A stretch of DNA of 64,000 nt from Metallyticus violacea (lineage: Eukaryota > Arthropoda > Insecta > Mantodea > Metallyticidae). Position numbers and translations under genes: made by a program. The notes beneath the pieces were generated by a model. That model searched no databases. It was not told where the DNA came from and saw nothing but the letters and a program-made list of their open reading frames with translations. Location of the stretch: assembly GCA_030762175.1 (NCBI GenBank), contig CM060833.1, positions 74,585,501-74,649,500 on the forward strand. Direction: 5' to 3'. The stretch's first letter is position 1. Every line of letters starts with the position of its first letter. This document shows positions 47,119 through 57,318 of the stretch, piece by piece.

Positions 47119-48330
47119 TGAGGGCAAGTCCATAAGTATGCACATTTTTGTTATCATTTTCTGTAGGTTGGCTGTACCACTTACTCGTAGTGTTCTTGCA
47201 CGTCTACAGTTTGTGCCTTTGGAATATTTGATTGTTATGACGTCGGTTAGTTTTGAATGTTGCATAGTAGAATAAAATAGTTCATAATATTTTGAGAAGT
47301 TGGCAATCTAAAGTTAAACGATCAATAAAGAATATATGAGAATCAGAATCTTAATCATCGATTCCGTAATAAAACAAATGAGAATTGTTTTTATAAAAAA
47401 TTAATCCTATACTTATGGGGCGATTAAATGTAGGCAAATTATTCCTCATATTTATGTTTTTACTTTCTCCTTTTGCACCAAAGATGAACAGCATGCAATG
47501 TTCCGTTTTTCGTGTCTTAAAATGTATCAAAAATTGAAATCTTAGTCTTTCAGAACAATATGGAATAATGTGTCAACACTGTGAAGTGTATACAAATGGA
47601 TCGAAAATTTTCCAAATGTTTGAACAAGCGCGGAGGACCAAGAAAAATCAGAACGGCCAACCTCGTACACAACTGCCATCATTGAACAACTTTAATGCTG
47701 ATTCAAACAGACCGAAAGGCTATTGTCGGCGAAATGAAGTACCATATGCAAATAAGTCCTGGTTCAACATTAAAACTATTCGCAACTGCCTTGACTTTCC
47801 TAAAGTTTGTGCAAGATGGGTTCCTAAACAGCTCACTGAAGTGCATAAGGGCAGTCATGTGTCATCAATCAGCGCTGACTGGATTGTCATGTTAATGAAC
47901 TGAATTTTTTTTTATTGGAGATGAAACATGAATCCACCACTTTAAGCCTGAAAGAAAATTCCAGAGCATGGAACGGAAACATCCCGAAAGTCCAGTCAAA
48001 AAGAAAATTTAGAGACAACGCTGTGCAAGAAAGGTTGTGCTTGTAGTGTTCTGGGATTTACAGTGGACAATGCTGCAATATTATTTGGAGAAAGGCTCAA
48101 GAGTAAATGTGCACGGTACAGTGAAAGGCTGTCAACGAAATGAAGTATGCATTTCGATCCAACCGCCGAGGCCTATTGTCGGAAGGAGTTTTTTATTGCA
48201 TAAAATAAACGAAAATCTATACTGCGGCAGTAAAAACTCAGTTCATCCGATTTTAGACCTCCATTACTGTAATATATTCTGGAAAGTTAACATTTTCGTC
48301 CCAAATGTAATGGATAAACGATAAAGGAGA
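47119..48330 (+). mobile_element. mariner element relic 3, right end undefined
   Basis: A probable left inverted repeat TGAGGGCAAGTCCATAAG follows a TA at 47117. After AT-rich sequence, transposase pieces appear: VYKWIENFPN, KSERPTSYTT (about 47590-47680), KVCARWVPKQLTEVHKG (47802-47853), then after a shift FIGDET with a TGA in place of the usual Trp codon (about 47905-47930), KHPESPVKKKI, CARKVVLVVFWDLQW and YYLEKGSRVN, and finally RSNRRGLLSEGVFLLH (about 48150-48200). The second and third catalytic residues are not recognisable and no matching right repeat was found, so the 3' third is lost or replaced. Confidence 0.78.
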
Positions 48331-49285
48331 TTTCAGAAGGCATCAACTTGAAATAGCGCAAGTTATTACAACATTCATTTGACAGCTTTGATATTTTATG
48401 TTGAGAATTCCATTTGGGGGGGGGGGGGGGGAGGAGCATCAGGAAGTTCACTTAAATTGCTGATAAGTTTCAAACATTCTACCAAAATCGCTGCTCGATC
48501 AAACATTGGAAGAAAGATTTCAAAGGTGCTATTATTCCTTTTTTGGCGTATTTTTGATGTTGCAAATAACGGGTAATTAAAGCAGCTCTTTTATGAATAA
48601 ACTTTGTATATATATTCAAATGTACTTAATAGCAAATAAAAAGCTAAACGTTTACAAATATGTAAATGTCGCAGCTGTTGGAGATAAAAGTGCACCTTCT
48701 TCACAAATTTATCTCAAGTTCAAGGAATTACCCTAAATTAACTATATTTCTTACCTTTTGGTGTATAAATGTCTGCACGGTTTACAAATTTGGGAACGGT
48801 GTTTGTTGTGAAGAAGTTTTTGGTCCTTATCTAATTTCTGCAGATATATAGTTGATGTTACTATCTTTTATGGAAAGGAAAGAAGAAAAAAAGCTCAGGC
48901 TTAAGGAGGTTAATTTGTTCTGGGCAACTGTAAATTAATTCAGCAAACAATCTCCGTACTCTTCAGGTTTCACTGCCACAAAGTGGAGAAACCGGTTGGG
49001 AGAACTCGTCTCTTCCTTAAAATAAGTGCGATTAGACAAGATAGTGTTCATTTTCGTAAATGAGGAACCGAGTTCACTTTTTTGTGCTCTCAGCTTTTAA
49101 TTATCATCTGTTTTCTTTTTCTGTCTTTTCCCACAAATTAATCACAAACTAGTTTTATGTAGACAGTATTTCTTTGTAGTTTTTCTTTAGAGGCACCAGC
49201 AATGTGATATTCATTGAAATTCAACCAGTTGCCTATCACATAACTTAAGTTACAAGAGACTTTTAATTAGAACTCATTTATTTAA
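48331..49285. other. Unassigned sequence with a G16 run
   Basis: Sixteen G followed by AGG at 48416-48434 is the only notable feature. The remainder is AT-rich with short frames. Confidence 0.5.
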
Positions 49286-50200
49286 TATCATGGCACAATA
49301 TTTGTTGATCTTCAGAAAGCCTGTGACGACTTTGCCCATGGAATTTTTGGTAGGCACTAAAGAAGCTTCATAAGACATAGTAGACATTTAAAATACAAAT
49401 ATGGGAATAATAAATGTCCATATCAGTTGCTGTTCAAAATAAATGTAGATTTTATTTTACGAAAATGATGTAAAATGGAACTTTATAGGTATCTCAATTA
49501 ATCAAGTATGGTAATTACTTATTTTTGTACATAATTAGATGACAATCCCAGAACATTGTGGACACTTCGTGTATGATGAGGAATATAAAAGTGGGAGTTG
49601 AATATAAAATTTAAAAGACAGGATATTTAACAATGGGTACGGAAAATGAAGAAAGGCTAATAACTGAAAATGAATGAACAAAAGATATTATTACTAGATA
49701 TCGGGACTTTTAAGCACTTCTCATCGAGTTAGGTACACTCAAACAAAGCAAGCTTTGAGCCACCGCCGGCTGGTAAACATAAACATTTGGGGGACTGTAA
49801 GGCGGTTTGTACCTCGTGATCTATTGTACCCCTTCCGCTATTGTCTACAGTCCAGCACCAACATAACTTCACTACGCCTTATTCTGCTTTTAGCGCTTAG
49901 AAATGCCGATGTCTACTTGTCACTTCAAATATTTGGGATCAACTTTGGAAGCCGACGAAAACTTCATGAAAACGGAGAACGGAATAATGAAAACTAAAAT
50001 CTTAAAGAGAGAAAAAAAAAAGTTATAAACACATTATCAGCTACTTAATATAATTTTAGCGTAAGACAGCAAGAAAATTAAGATTAGATAGTATTAAAAA
50101 TTCGAGGGTTACGGAAATTAGAAAGAATGTTCTTGACGCAATCCAAGAAAGAAGAGAACACTAAAGAAAATTGACTGCCAAAGGCAAAAGGAAACCATTC
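49286..50200 (+). pseudogene. Non-LTR retrotransposon reverse-transcriptase relic
   Basis: TIFVDLQKACDDFAHGIFG at about 49292-49350 matches the LFVDFKKAFD-type motif that contains the first catalytic Asp of RT domain 3. Some 570 bp on, CHFKYLGSTLEADENFM (about 49920-49970) is the FKYLGS motif that follows the catalytic YADD box in many LINE proteins. The YADD region itself is not recognisable: the spacing is far too short for an intact domain 4-5, so an internal part is deleted or scrambled. A weak Lys/Arg-rich stretch (50110-50200) may belong to it. Clade undetermined. Confidence 0.6.
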
Positions 50201-52425
50201 TGTTGTACAACGTTGTTAATTATTCAGTTTTATTTTAAGTTATATATTTTATTTACATGCATATATTATGGCGAATATAGATAGTAATAATGCATTGACA
50301 ATGCTACAAAGGATTGTGTACGTGTTATTACAGCATTGCCATTAACATAGCATTATTGTTACATATTGTTAACTATACACAGTTGAAGAGGGAATACACT
50401 TTGCTTTATAATGAAGGGCAAGGGCAGGGAGGGGAGGCAGGACAGAATGACCGTTGAAGGACAGCAATAGTATGACGTCTATCAGGAGAAAAAGGCGCGA
50501 AGGATAGGATGTGAACGACACACCGGCTCCGGGAAGTCATAGCCAAGAAATATGTAAGTGGTAATTTAATTTGAAAGTGTAGATATATAATAAATAATTG
50601 TCAGTATGTCTTACTCATAAATATATGTTTTGATTGATGTTTACTTCGTTATTTTTTTTACATACCTATGATTATGATAGATTAACATAAGAAATAGTCT
50701 TAGCGTCGCAACCACGCGATAGTTAAAAGTTTGAAAGCTTAGGAATGTGTAAAGTTTAGGAAATGTAGCGAGTCAATTATACCTGTGGTTGTCTCAATAT
50801 TAATATTTTTAAAAGTTCTATGATTGGCATTTAATAAAACATTGCGGAGTGAGAAGAAAATTAATTTTAGAAATATGAATAAACTGAGATATACCTGAGC
50901 TCTTTAAGAGTAATTCCGACAAAACCATGTAAATAACCAATCAAATAACCCCCAACCTCATAAACTACATAAGGATCCTCAAAAAGATGCCACCTCACAT
51001 CAAGGCAGGGGATAAGTTTCAGTGAATAAGTGCGCTTACAGGCTGACTCAGATTCAGTCTGCAGTTTCATCCTCAGAAACAAAAATTCACATAAATATAT
51101 TATTCAAGGAGTAAGACAAGAATTTCCACTTTAATCCATATTAGCAGGTATTTAATTGAAGAGAGTATTAAAAATCTTCCAGAAATTTTAATTGTATGGA
51201 CTGCCTTAGATGAACAATTTAAAATACCGTACTTTTTACAGATGACTCTGAGTCCAAAGATCTGAAAAAGGCGATTTTTGAGCGTAGTAAAACAGCCAAA
51301 ACACAATGTCAGTTGTATAACACAAAAAGAAAAACACTGAAAAATATACCGGCAATAACAAAAGTAGTGGTGGTAATAATACACGATAAAATAAAATAGT
51401 TTATTATTTCATAAATTCCTAAATTTATACTTTCAAAGTTCCACTAAGTCAGGCCTTTGCCAATGCTCTTATAGAAATCAGAAATATGCGGAATAAATAA
51501 TAGTATATAAATGAAATTATTACATACTTGGTGTTCCTTTTTAGCTACCAACGAAATGAAGTTGTTTGTGAGAAATTAAATGTGACAGATATAACACATA
51601 TCGAACAATATAGAACCAACAAATGTTACGTATTAATACTCGTATATATGCATATCGAGTTGAAAATTATAATCTGGTATACTCACAAACTGTTCTTGAT
51701 TTCTTAATAATTCTAACAATTGAACATATGCACAATCAACCAATGGTGTAACTAGGAGCTGATTGGCTGTCATACATGAAATGTCATCATAAAGCTATAG
51801 AGTTCTTTTTGGGCTATGACAGCAACTAAGCTCAACGCACTAAGCCAAGGTCATGCCAATTATCTGTCATAATAACGTATAATTTCCATAGTGATAGTTC
51901 CACATGGTCAGTCGCAGTTTGCTGTTACAAAGAAACCATTATTCTTTCTGTATTATTATAACTCAGTTTGTGGTTAAGGGTATGACTCAAGTATTTGTGT
52001 TATTATGGCCTATGTGGGAAGTTTTGTTATTTACACTGTGTTAGTGTAATGTATAGTTTTGAAATATTATCAGTAGAACAAATAAAAAAGAGTCTACAGG
52101 CAACCGCACTGTAGAGGAACTTTAAGAAAATACAACGGAAGATTGTGGAAGAATTAAGTACGGAAGCTAAATGTAGGAGTGAATGCAAGTTTCATTACAA
52201 GATGTTGAGGGATAAATACACTTCAAACAACTATAATGAATAAAATCCACACGCTATTATTATTAATTTATTTGTGCAGTGGAAACGAGAAGGTAATTTG
52301 TTCACCAAAAGAAACGGTAATAGTGCAACCTCAACTTTAGCTGAACTGCGGATGCAGATCAAAGATAACGCTCTGTACTTATATTTCCAATAACCGGTGA
52401 CTGCTATTAATGTTGGAAGTAAATA
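50201..52425. other. AT-rich sequence, nothing recognised
   Basis: A few frames of 65-94 codons are present, without recognisable content. GC rises slightly at about 50410-50540 and 51740-51870. No TIR, TSD or tRNA-like pattern was found. Confidence 0.5.
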
Positions 52426-52713
52426 CACTGAGAGGTAAAAATAAATGCAACGCCTAAAATTTTTGGATAATTTTTAATTTTACGCAATATTTTATGTGAA
52501 TTACTATATTTCATTCATTTTTTGAACACATTCCCAAATATTTTGCAAATGCTGTTACGTATTCGGATATCATTTTGGGTCTGTAATTTCCGTTATTGTA
52601 CGAGCTTGAACATGAATGCAAGTTAATCACAGTTCATACCTGTACGATAACACAGAGGTAATACACCTGCATTTGTAACACAACGACACACATTTCACCA
52701 CTGAGTGACACTA

Positions 52714-53388
52714 TCAGAAGCGGGTGTTTCCTCCTCTGGCTTGTATCCCAGCTTGCACCCTTATGAACATGCTATGGATCAAGATCCTTAGGTTTTCTTG
52801 GGGTATGGCCTCCCATTATTCACGTAAATCCTCCCGAAGTTCATTGAGGCTCTAAGGAACACGTTGTCGAACATTTTTCCCCATCATGTCCCAAGTATGC
52901 TCAAGGGGATCGAGGTCAGGGCTTCGTGCTATCCAAACTAGCGCCTGAATCTCCACCTCAAGAAAGTACTGTGTCACAATTTGGGCCACATGTCATACCA
53001 TGCATGAAGCAGAAATCATTGCTAACAAATGGAGCATAGGGGATAATGTGCTCCTGAAGAATTTTCTCAATGTACCGGTTTGCATTCAGGGCCCCATTCT
53101 CCACAAACAAAATCAACTCTGTCTTGGCTTCCACACGATACCAGCCCACACCATGATGAACCTCGACTCATTGTGAAGGGACAGCTTTCCATTGCTCCTC
53201 AATCCACTCAGATGTTGACGAGCAAAGGCAAGGCGCGCTTGCTGATGTTACTGGGTAACCAAGGGACCTCTGCCTGGTCTTCGAGAGGTGAGCTGTATTC
53301 CTTTAAATCTCCTTCTCACTGTTATCATGCTGACCTTGACTCCTGATGCCCTTTGCAAGGGACTTTGAGCTTCTACGACTGTTGTATG
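52714..53388 (-). pseudogene. Tc1-like transposase pseudogene, C-terminal part
   Basis: Minus-strand translation gives TVRRRFKGIQLTSRRPGRGP, QARLAFARQHLSG, LHNESRF, then directly VWAGI: about 35 codons normally between these are deleted. ENGALNANRYIEKILQEHII and PYAPFVSNDFCFMH follow. The second catalytic Asp is altered (MHGM instead of MHDN). Next come IARSPDLDPLEHTWDMMGK with the third-residue motif (Glu of LEH) and a C-terminus GIQARGGNTRF, ending at a TGA (52714-52716). Several stops and shifts occur. The upstream half is at 56808-57005. Confidence 0.9.
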
Positions 53389-53696
53389 ATAATAATTAGG
53401 GTCTGGATATTTAAGTTTTTAAAACCCTGAATTCGATTTTTAGCATGTTAATTTTTTTTTTCTTTCACACGCTAAAATAGTTGTTTTAAGTGTTTATTCC
53501 TTTTAGGCAAGTTTTTTTTCGTGTTTCTCTTAGCTAAAGTAAAATAAACACATTTAAATAAATATAGGATAATATGAATTGATTTTAATTTAATTTTACT
53601 TGTGTTTTCCATTGCTCTGAAACACAAAACTACACGAACGCTTAAAATATCTAATTTTTTATATTGTGTCAGTGCACTGCATTTTTTTAAAGTTGC

Positions 53697-53818
53697 AAAG
53701 CACTAAACTTACTTAAAATTTCTAAGTTTTTATAATGTCAGGGCATTGAATTTGTTTTAAAGCACTAAATTGTTTACAATTTTAAAAAGTTTAATTTTTA
53801 AATTGTAAAGCACTAAAC
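53697..53818. repeat. Three subterminal AAAGCACTAAA repeats of the hAT element
   Basis: AAAGCACTAAA occurs at about 53697, 53759 and 53808, all within 425 bp of the left end and all in one orientation. Clustered short subterminal repeats are typical hAT transposase-binding sites, which is the likely role. Related variants (CAGTGCACTG, GGGCATTGAA) lie between them. Confidence 0.6.
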
Positions 53819-54044
53819 TTAATTAGAACATTTTTCAGTTAATGCAACTCAACGAGAACATTTGTCAGTTATTTGGGTTACTGTCGCACTGCACAATGAA
53901 ATACATTGCTGGGTATTCTAAGATGAAAACTGTTGTCTTTTAACATTCTTATAGTAAGAAAATGTTCTCTTAACATAGCATGACATCATCGGTACAAATT
54001 TCAATGAACTTACTGCTGTCGGTCCCCATGGTTCCCGCTGAAGA

Positions 54045-55663
54045 AATGCTCCAAACTCTGGGGTTTCGCTACAGAATCTTGGTGAGCTTCAGAGAAAAGG
54101 CTCACCCACTGGCCCTGGTATTTCTTTCTTTGAAATTGTGCCAATGATTTCCATTGCATCTTTTAATAATAAATATACGGATTGCCAAGGGTTGAATAGC
54201 TGCAGGAAGATCACTGAAACTGACATTAATAAAAGCAAGTGAAGTGATGTTGTTCTTATTTGTGAAGAACGGTTTTAGACTTTGCTACGCAGGTTGCTTC
54301 GCTGACCTCAAACTTGATGTCTTCAAAATAGTTGACGTAGTTGATATTGATTCGTTTTATTTCCTGACGCTCTTTAACATCACAGGTCATCAGCGTCCCA
54401 TTCTATTCAGGGCGTGAAACGGCCGACAAATTTTGCTCAGAGGCCTCTTCTTTCAGGCTTGAGGTTCTTTCTCGTGCCGTAAATGTACGACAAGGGACCC
54501 ACGGCTTTTCTTCCCTTCCGAAGGAAACCATACTTAGGATTTTTACTCCCGAAAAAATCCATCGATCCTGGCCGGGTTTGAACCCGCGGCAGAAGGCAAG
54601 TATGGTTACCACTACACCACCAGGACCGACACGTAGTTGATAGTTACCTGCAGCCTAGAGAATGATGGTGCGTTCTGGTGGCAGAGGTGTTTGTGATAAC
54701 ATTTCCTTGAAATGTTGTTCACTTCTGTGAAATTGTTTCTAGCCTCTTCGGCCAATCGGCATAAGCTGGGGAAGGCAGGTGATATGCAACATGTTAGGGT
54801 AGAACATTTTCAAAGTCTCTCCCGCCTTGATCATGTAGGCAAAACTGTCTCTCACAAGCAGTAGACATTTCTCATCAGCACAGACCTCTGTGTTGTACCC
54901 CTGGACCTTGTAAACCCGACACAACCAACCTGTCTCTCACAAGCAGTAGACATTTCTCATCACGGCTTTCTGATGACCATAGGGTGGCGCGGCAGTCTGT
55001 GGTACTATAGTACGTTATATCCATGAGGTGGGGTCTGACTTACCCACCACGAAGTTAGCAAAGAAGCGAACAAAACTATCGGTGGTTTCATTTACTGAAA
55101 GCCACATATTATAGTCCTGTAGTTCTGTTCTGATAAATCAACATTTTTCTCGTATAGTTGGTGCAAATATGTTTTCCTTAAGGATGATTCGTTTTGTATG
55201 TTTGGGTCACTGATGTCTTGAAGAAATTTATTGAATACTGGGTTCTGTAACACATGCCAAAGCACATTTGCTAATACGCACCTCACATACATGTGAATTG
55301 AAATTGTCTTCTGAAAAGACAGAAAAAACGTAAATTAGTGGTTGGAACTGGATCCTCTGTTTCCTGCTGGCATGTCCTACAGGTTGCTGCAGAAAATGCA
55401 ATTTTAGATCATAGCTCAATTGTTTTTGGCACACCTTGCAAAACACATTCGTTGTCGTTCCACAGTCTAATCAATCAACTTTTAGAAACCTTTCTTTTGC
55501 AGGCTGATATTTATTTATTTACTTTTATATACTTTGTTAGTTTCATTGCCTTCATTATTATGTATTCACACGAAAGAGGAAACAAAGAAGCCTTTGGTAA
55601 TTATGGAATAATTTGAGCTATATCCGCAATTGGCTTTTTAGGTTTTGCATTTCTTTTTGGCAT
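54045..55663 (-). pseudogene. hAT transposase pseudogene
   Basis: The start codon is probably at 55661-55663, giving MPKRNAKPKKPIADIAQ, with a stop after about 20 codons. The frame then runs through VFCKVCQKQLSYDLKLHFLQ (a zinc-finger-like C-x2-C ... H region), ACVTEPSIQ, NKFLQDISDPNIQNES, TYLHQLYEKNVD, and a core [20 protein letters not shown], near the conserved hAT catalytic segment. Beyond the SINE-B at 54347-54630 a weaker continuation (NYFEDIKFEVSEATCVAKSK, FSDLPAAIQPLA) extends to about 54045. Many stops and shifts, plus an AT-rich insertion near 55500-55550, make it dead. Relatives of this insect protein are often annotated as CGG-triplet-repeat-binding-like, which I recall but cannot check. 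Confidence 0.85.
54335..54642 (-). mobile_element. SINE-B inside the hAT element, 12-bp TSD
   Basis: A minus-strand SINE-B (54347-54630) with TSD ACGTAGTTGATA at 54335-54346 and 54631-54642. The body is close to the copy at 31270: GACGCTCTTTAACATCACAG, GGCGTGAAACGGCCGACAAA, CTTCCCTTCCGAAGG and CACCACCAGGACCGAC. The head has a short deletion after the B box. It splits the hAT transposase frame. Confidence 0.96.
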
Positions 55664-56130
55664 CTTGCATAGCTGTTAATAAACTGTTGTAAATAAGAGT
55701 TCCATCCAACATTTTTCTTTTGACAGAACGTTAATAAAGAAACAGAAGACGTCTGTTCGAGAGTCATTTGATAAAAAGTGCGGTGAACGTGGCTAACAAC
55801 AATGATATTACGAAATTAAATTCAGTTTGCTTCTAAAAATAAGTTAATTTCGACAATGCCATCAATACATGACAATAATGGTATTACATAATTAAGGCAA
55901 TTATTTGTCTTTGAAGTTCATCAAGATGCACATTGTTGTTAATTGAGTTTTACAAGTAATTTTGCTGTAAAATGATTAATAATTTAATAAATATTTAATA
56001 ATAATTTTAAATTAATTACATTTAAATTTAATTTTAATATTTTTAACAACAGTTTTAGCCATTTTTAGGTTTCAACTTCCTATTTACCCATTTGTAAGTT
56101 TCATAAGATTCAACTATATGACTCCCATGA

Positions 56131-56730
56131 TAAAGAAAAGCCGCCACGGGTGGCCGAGGTCGTTAAGGCGCGAACTCGTTAGCGGGAGGTCTGGGGTTCG
56201 AATCCCGCCAGTCGGTCCTGGTGTTGTAGTGGTAACCATACTTGCCTTCTAAACCCAAGGTCGCGGGTTCAAACCCGGCCAGGATTTTTTCGGGTGTACA
56301 AATCGTAAGTATGGTTTCCTTCGGAAGGGAAGTAAAGCCGTGGGTCCCGTGTCGTACATTTACGGCACGATAAAGAACCTCAAGCCTGAAAGCAGAGGCC
56401 TCTGAGCAAAATTTGTCGGCCGTTTCACGCCCTGAATAGAATGGGACGCTGATGACCTGCAAAGTTAAAGAGCGTCCTTAATTAAACAAACCAAAAAAAA
56501 AAAAAAAAAAAAAATCCCGCCAGGATCGTCCTCCCTTACTAAGGTTTTTTCCAGGTTTTCCTCAGTCCTCATAACTGGCAAATACCAGGGAAACCTAAAC
56601 TTAGGCCTGGAACGTTTCCTTCCTTAAAAAATTCTTTCCCAATATATCATTTCATTTATCATCAGTGTTCACCGCATGTGGTGCCTCGGTAGTAAAAATG
56701 GGCGTTAAACTACATTAAAAATAATAAAGT
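56131..56730 (+). mobile_element. SINE-A inside the hAT element, itself split by SINE-B
   Basis: The best-preserved SINE-A head here: GCCGCCACGGGTGGCCGAGG (A box), TTAAGGCGCGAACTCG, and GGGGTTCGAATCCCGCCAG (B box) at 56140-56211. The body resumes after the inserted SINE-B at 56513 with ATCCCGCCAGGATCGTCC, CCAGGTTTTCCTCAGTCCTC, GGCCTGGAACGTTTCCTTCC, ATCATTTCATTTATCATCAG and GGGCGTTAAACTAC. Possible TSDs are ATAAAGAAA and ATAAAGTAA. The head resembles tRNA-Ser or tRNA-Leu. Confidence 0.92.
56201..56523 (+). mobile_element. SINE-B inside SINE-A, perfect 11-bp TSD, poly-A tail
   Basis: The element proper is 56212-56512. The TSD AATCCCGCCAG (the B box of its SINE-A host) is at 56201-56211 and 56513-56523. 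The head TCGGTCCTGGTGTTGTAGTG and GCGGGTTCAAACCCGGCCAG is the most intact here; TCCTGGT can pair with GCCAGGA as an acceptor stem. The overall pattern is nearest tRNA-Gly by eye. The tail is TTAATTAAACAAACC followed by more than 20 A, the only copy with a long pure A tail, which fits the youngest insertion in the window. Confidence 0.97.
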
Positions 56731-56807
56731 AACCGATAGTTAAGTTAAAATATCACAGTTAAGGAACAAAATAGTTTAAAACCTAAGATCCGGGTTCTAA
56801 TAATAAT

Positions 56808-57005
56808 GCAAAATTTCCAGCCATAGAAATTGATCCTTTCTGTCAGATGTTACACTTCTACGACCTGATCCTGGTCTTCTGAAGTAGATGCCAAGTTCCC
56901 TGAACCTTCGGTATAGTAGAGACACCGACTCGTAACACCTGGGCAATATAATGCATGCTCCGTTTATCTTTATGCTTAAGCAGCGTCTTCTCGACTTAAC
57001 GACAT
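56808..57005 (-). pseudogene. Tc1-like transposase pseudogene, N-terminal part
   Basis: The putative ATG is at 57003-57005 on the minus strand. After an initial shift the frame reads SVSLLYRRFRELG, IYFRRPGSGRRSVTSDRKDQFL: the second helix-turn-helix and the GRPR-like linker of Tc1-type transposases. It runs straight into the hAT TSD at 56807. The C-terminal half continues at 53388, separated only by the hAT element. Confidence 0.85.
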
Positions 57006-57318
57006 CTTTACCTCATAAAATTACGTGTAACGCTGATTGAAACACTTCAAATTAGAATAAAACTGATATAGCAACAATACAAGAACAACAAGTCATTAGA
57101 CATTTCAGGTGTAAAACTATGATTAAATTGCATTCATTTTCACGTGCATACAATGAGGGAAACTATGAACTCAAATGATATACGAATGCATAAGTGGTTG
57201 CTAAACGTTTGAAAAACTATTTAATGTTCAAAATGAAGGAATTATAACAATACACATATAATAGTGCGTAAAAGTAAAATGTTTAAAGGAAATTAGATAT
57301 ATTTTTTGTCTCTCAGTG

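Larger units (their letters stand above)
53389..56807 (-). mobile_element. hAT-superfamily element with perfect 8-bp TSD
   Basis: The element proper is 53397-56799 (3403 bp). The octamer ATAATAAT flanks it at 53389-53396 and 56800-56807; 8-bp TSDs are the hAT hallmark. The terminal inverted repeats are imperfect: TAGGGTCTGGATATTTAAG and TAGAACCCGGATCTTAGG. It interrupts the Tc1-like transposase frame. Inside are a broken hAT transposase frame (minus), subterminal AAAGCACTAAA repeats, a SINE-B, and a SINE-A that itself holds a SINE-B. Confidence 0.93.
52426..57318 (-). mobile_element. Tc1-like element split by a nested hAT insertion
   Basis: The ends are CACTGAGAGGTAAAAATA on the left and, as reverse complement, CACTGAGAGACAAAAAATA on the right. 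TA lies immediately outside at 52424-52425 and 57319-57320. The span is 4893 bp, but removing the hAT (53397-56799) and one duplicated octamer leaves about 1.48 kb, the normal Tc1-like size. The two coding halves on the minus strand are colinear across the gap. I am confident it is a single interrupted element. Confidence 0.92.

Noticed and set aside
56140..56290. Functional tRNA genes at the heads of SINE-A and SINE-B
   Set aside because: A and B boxes are present, but anticodon stems do not pair well and every copy continues into the same SINE body with TSDs.
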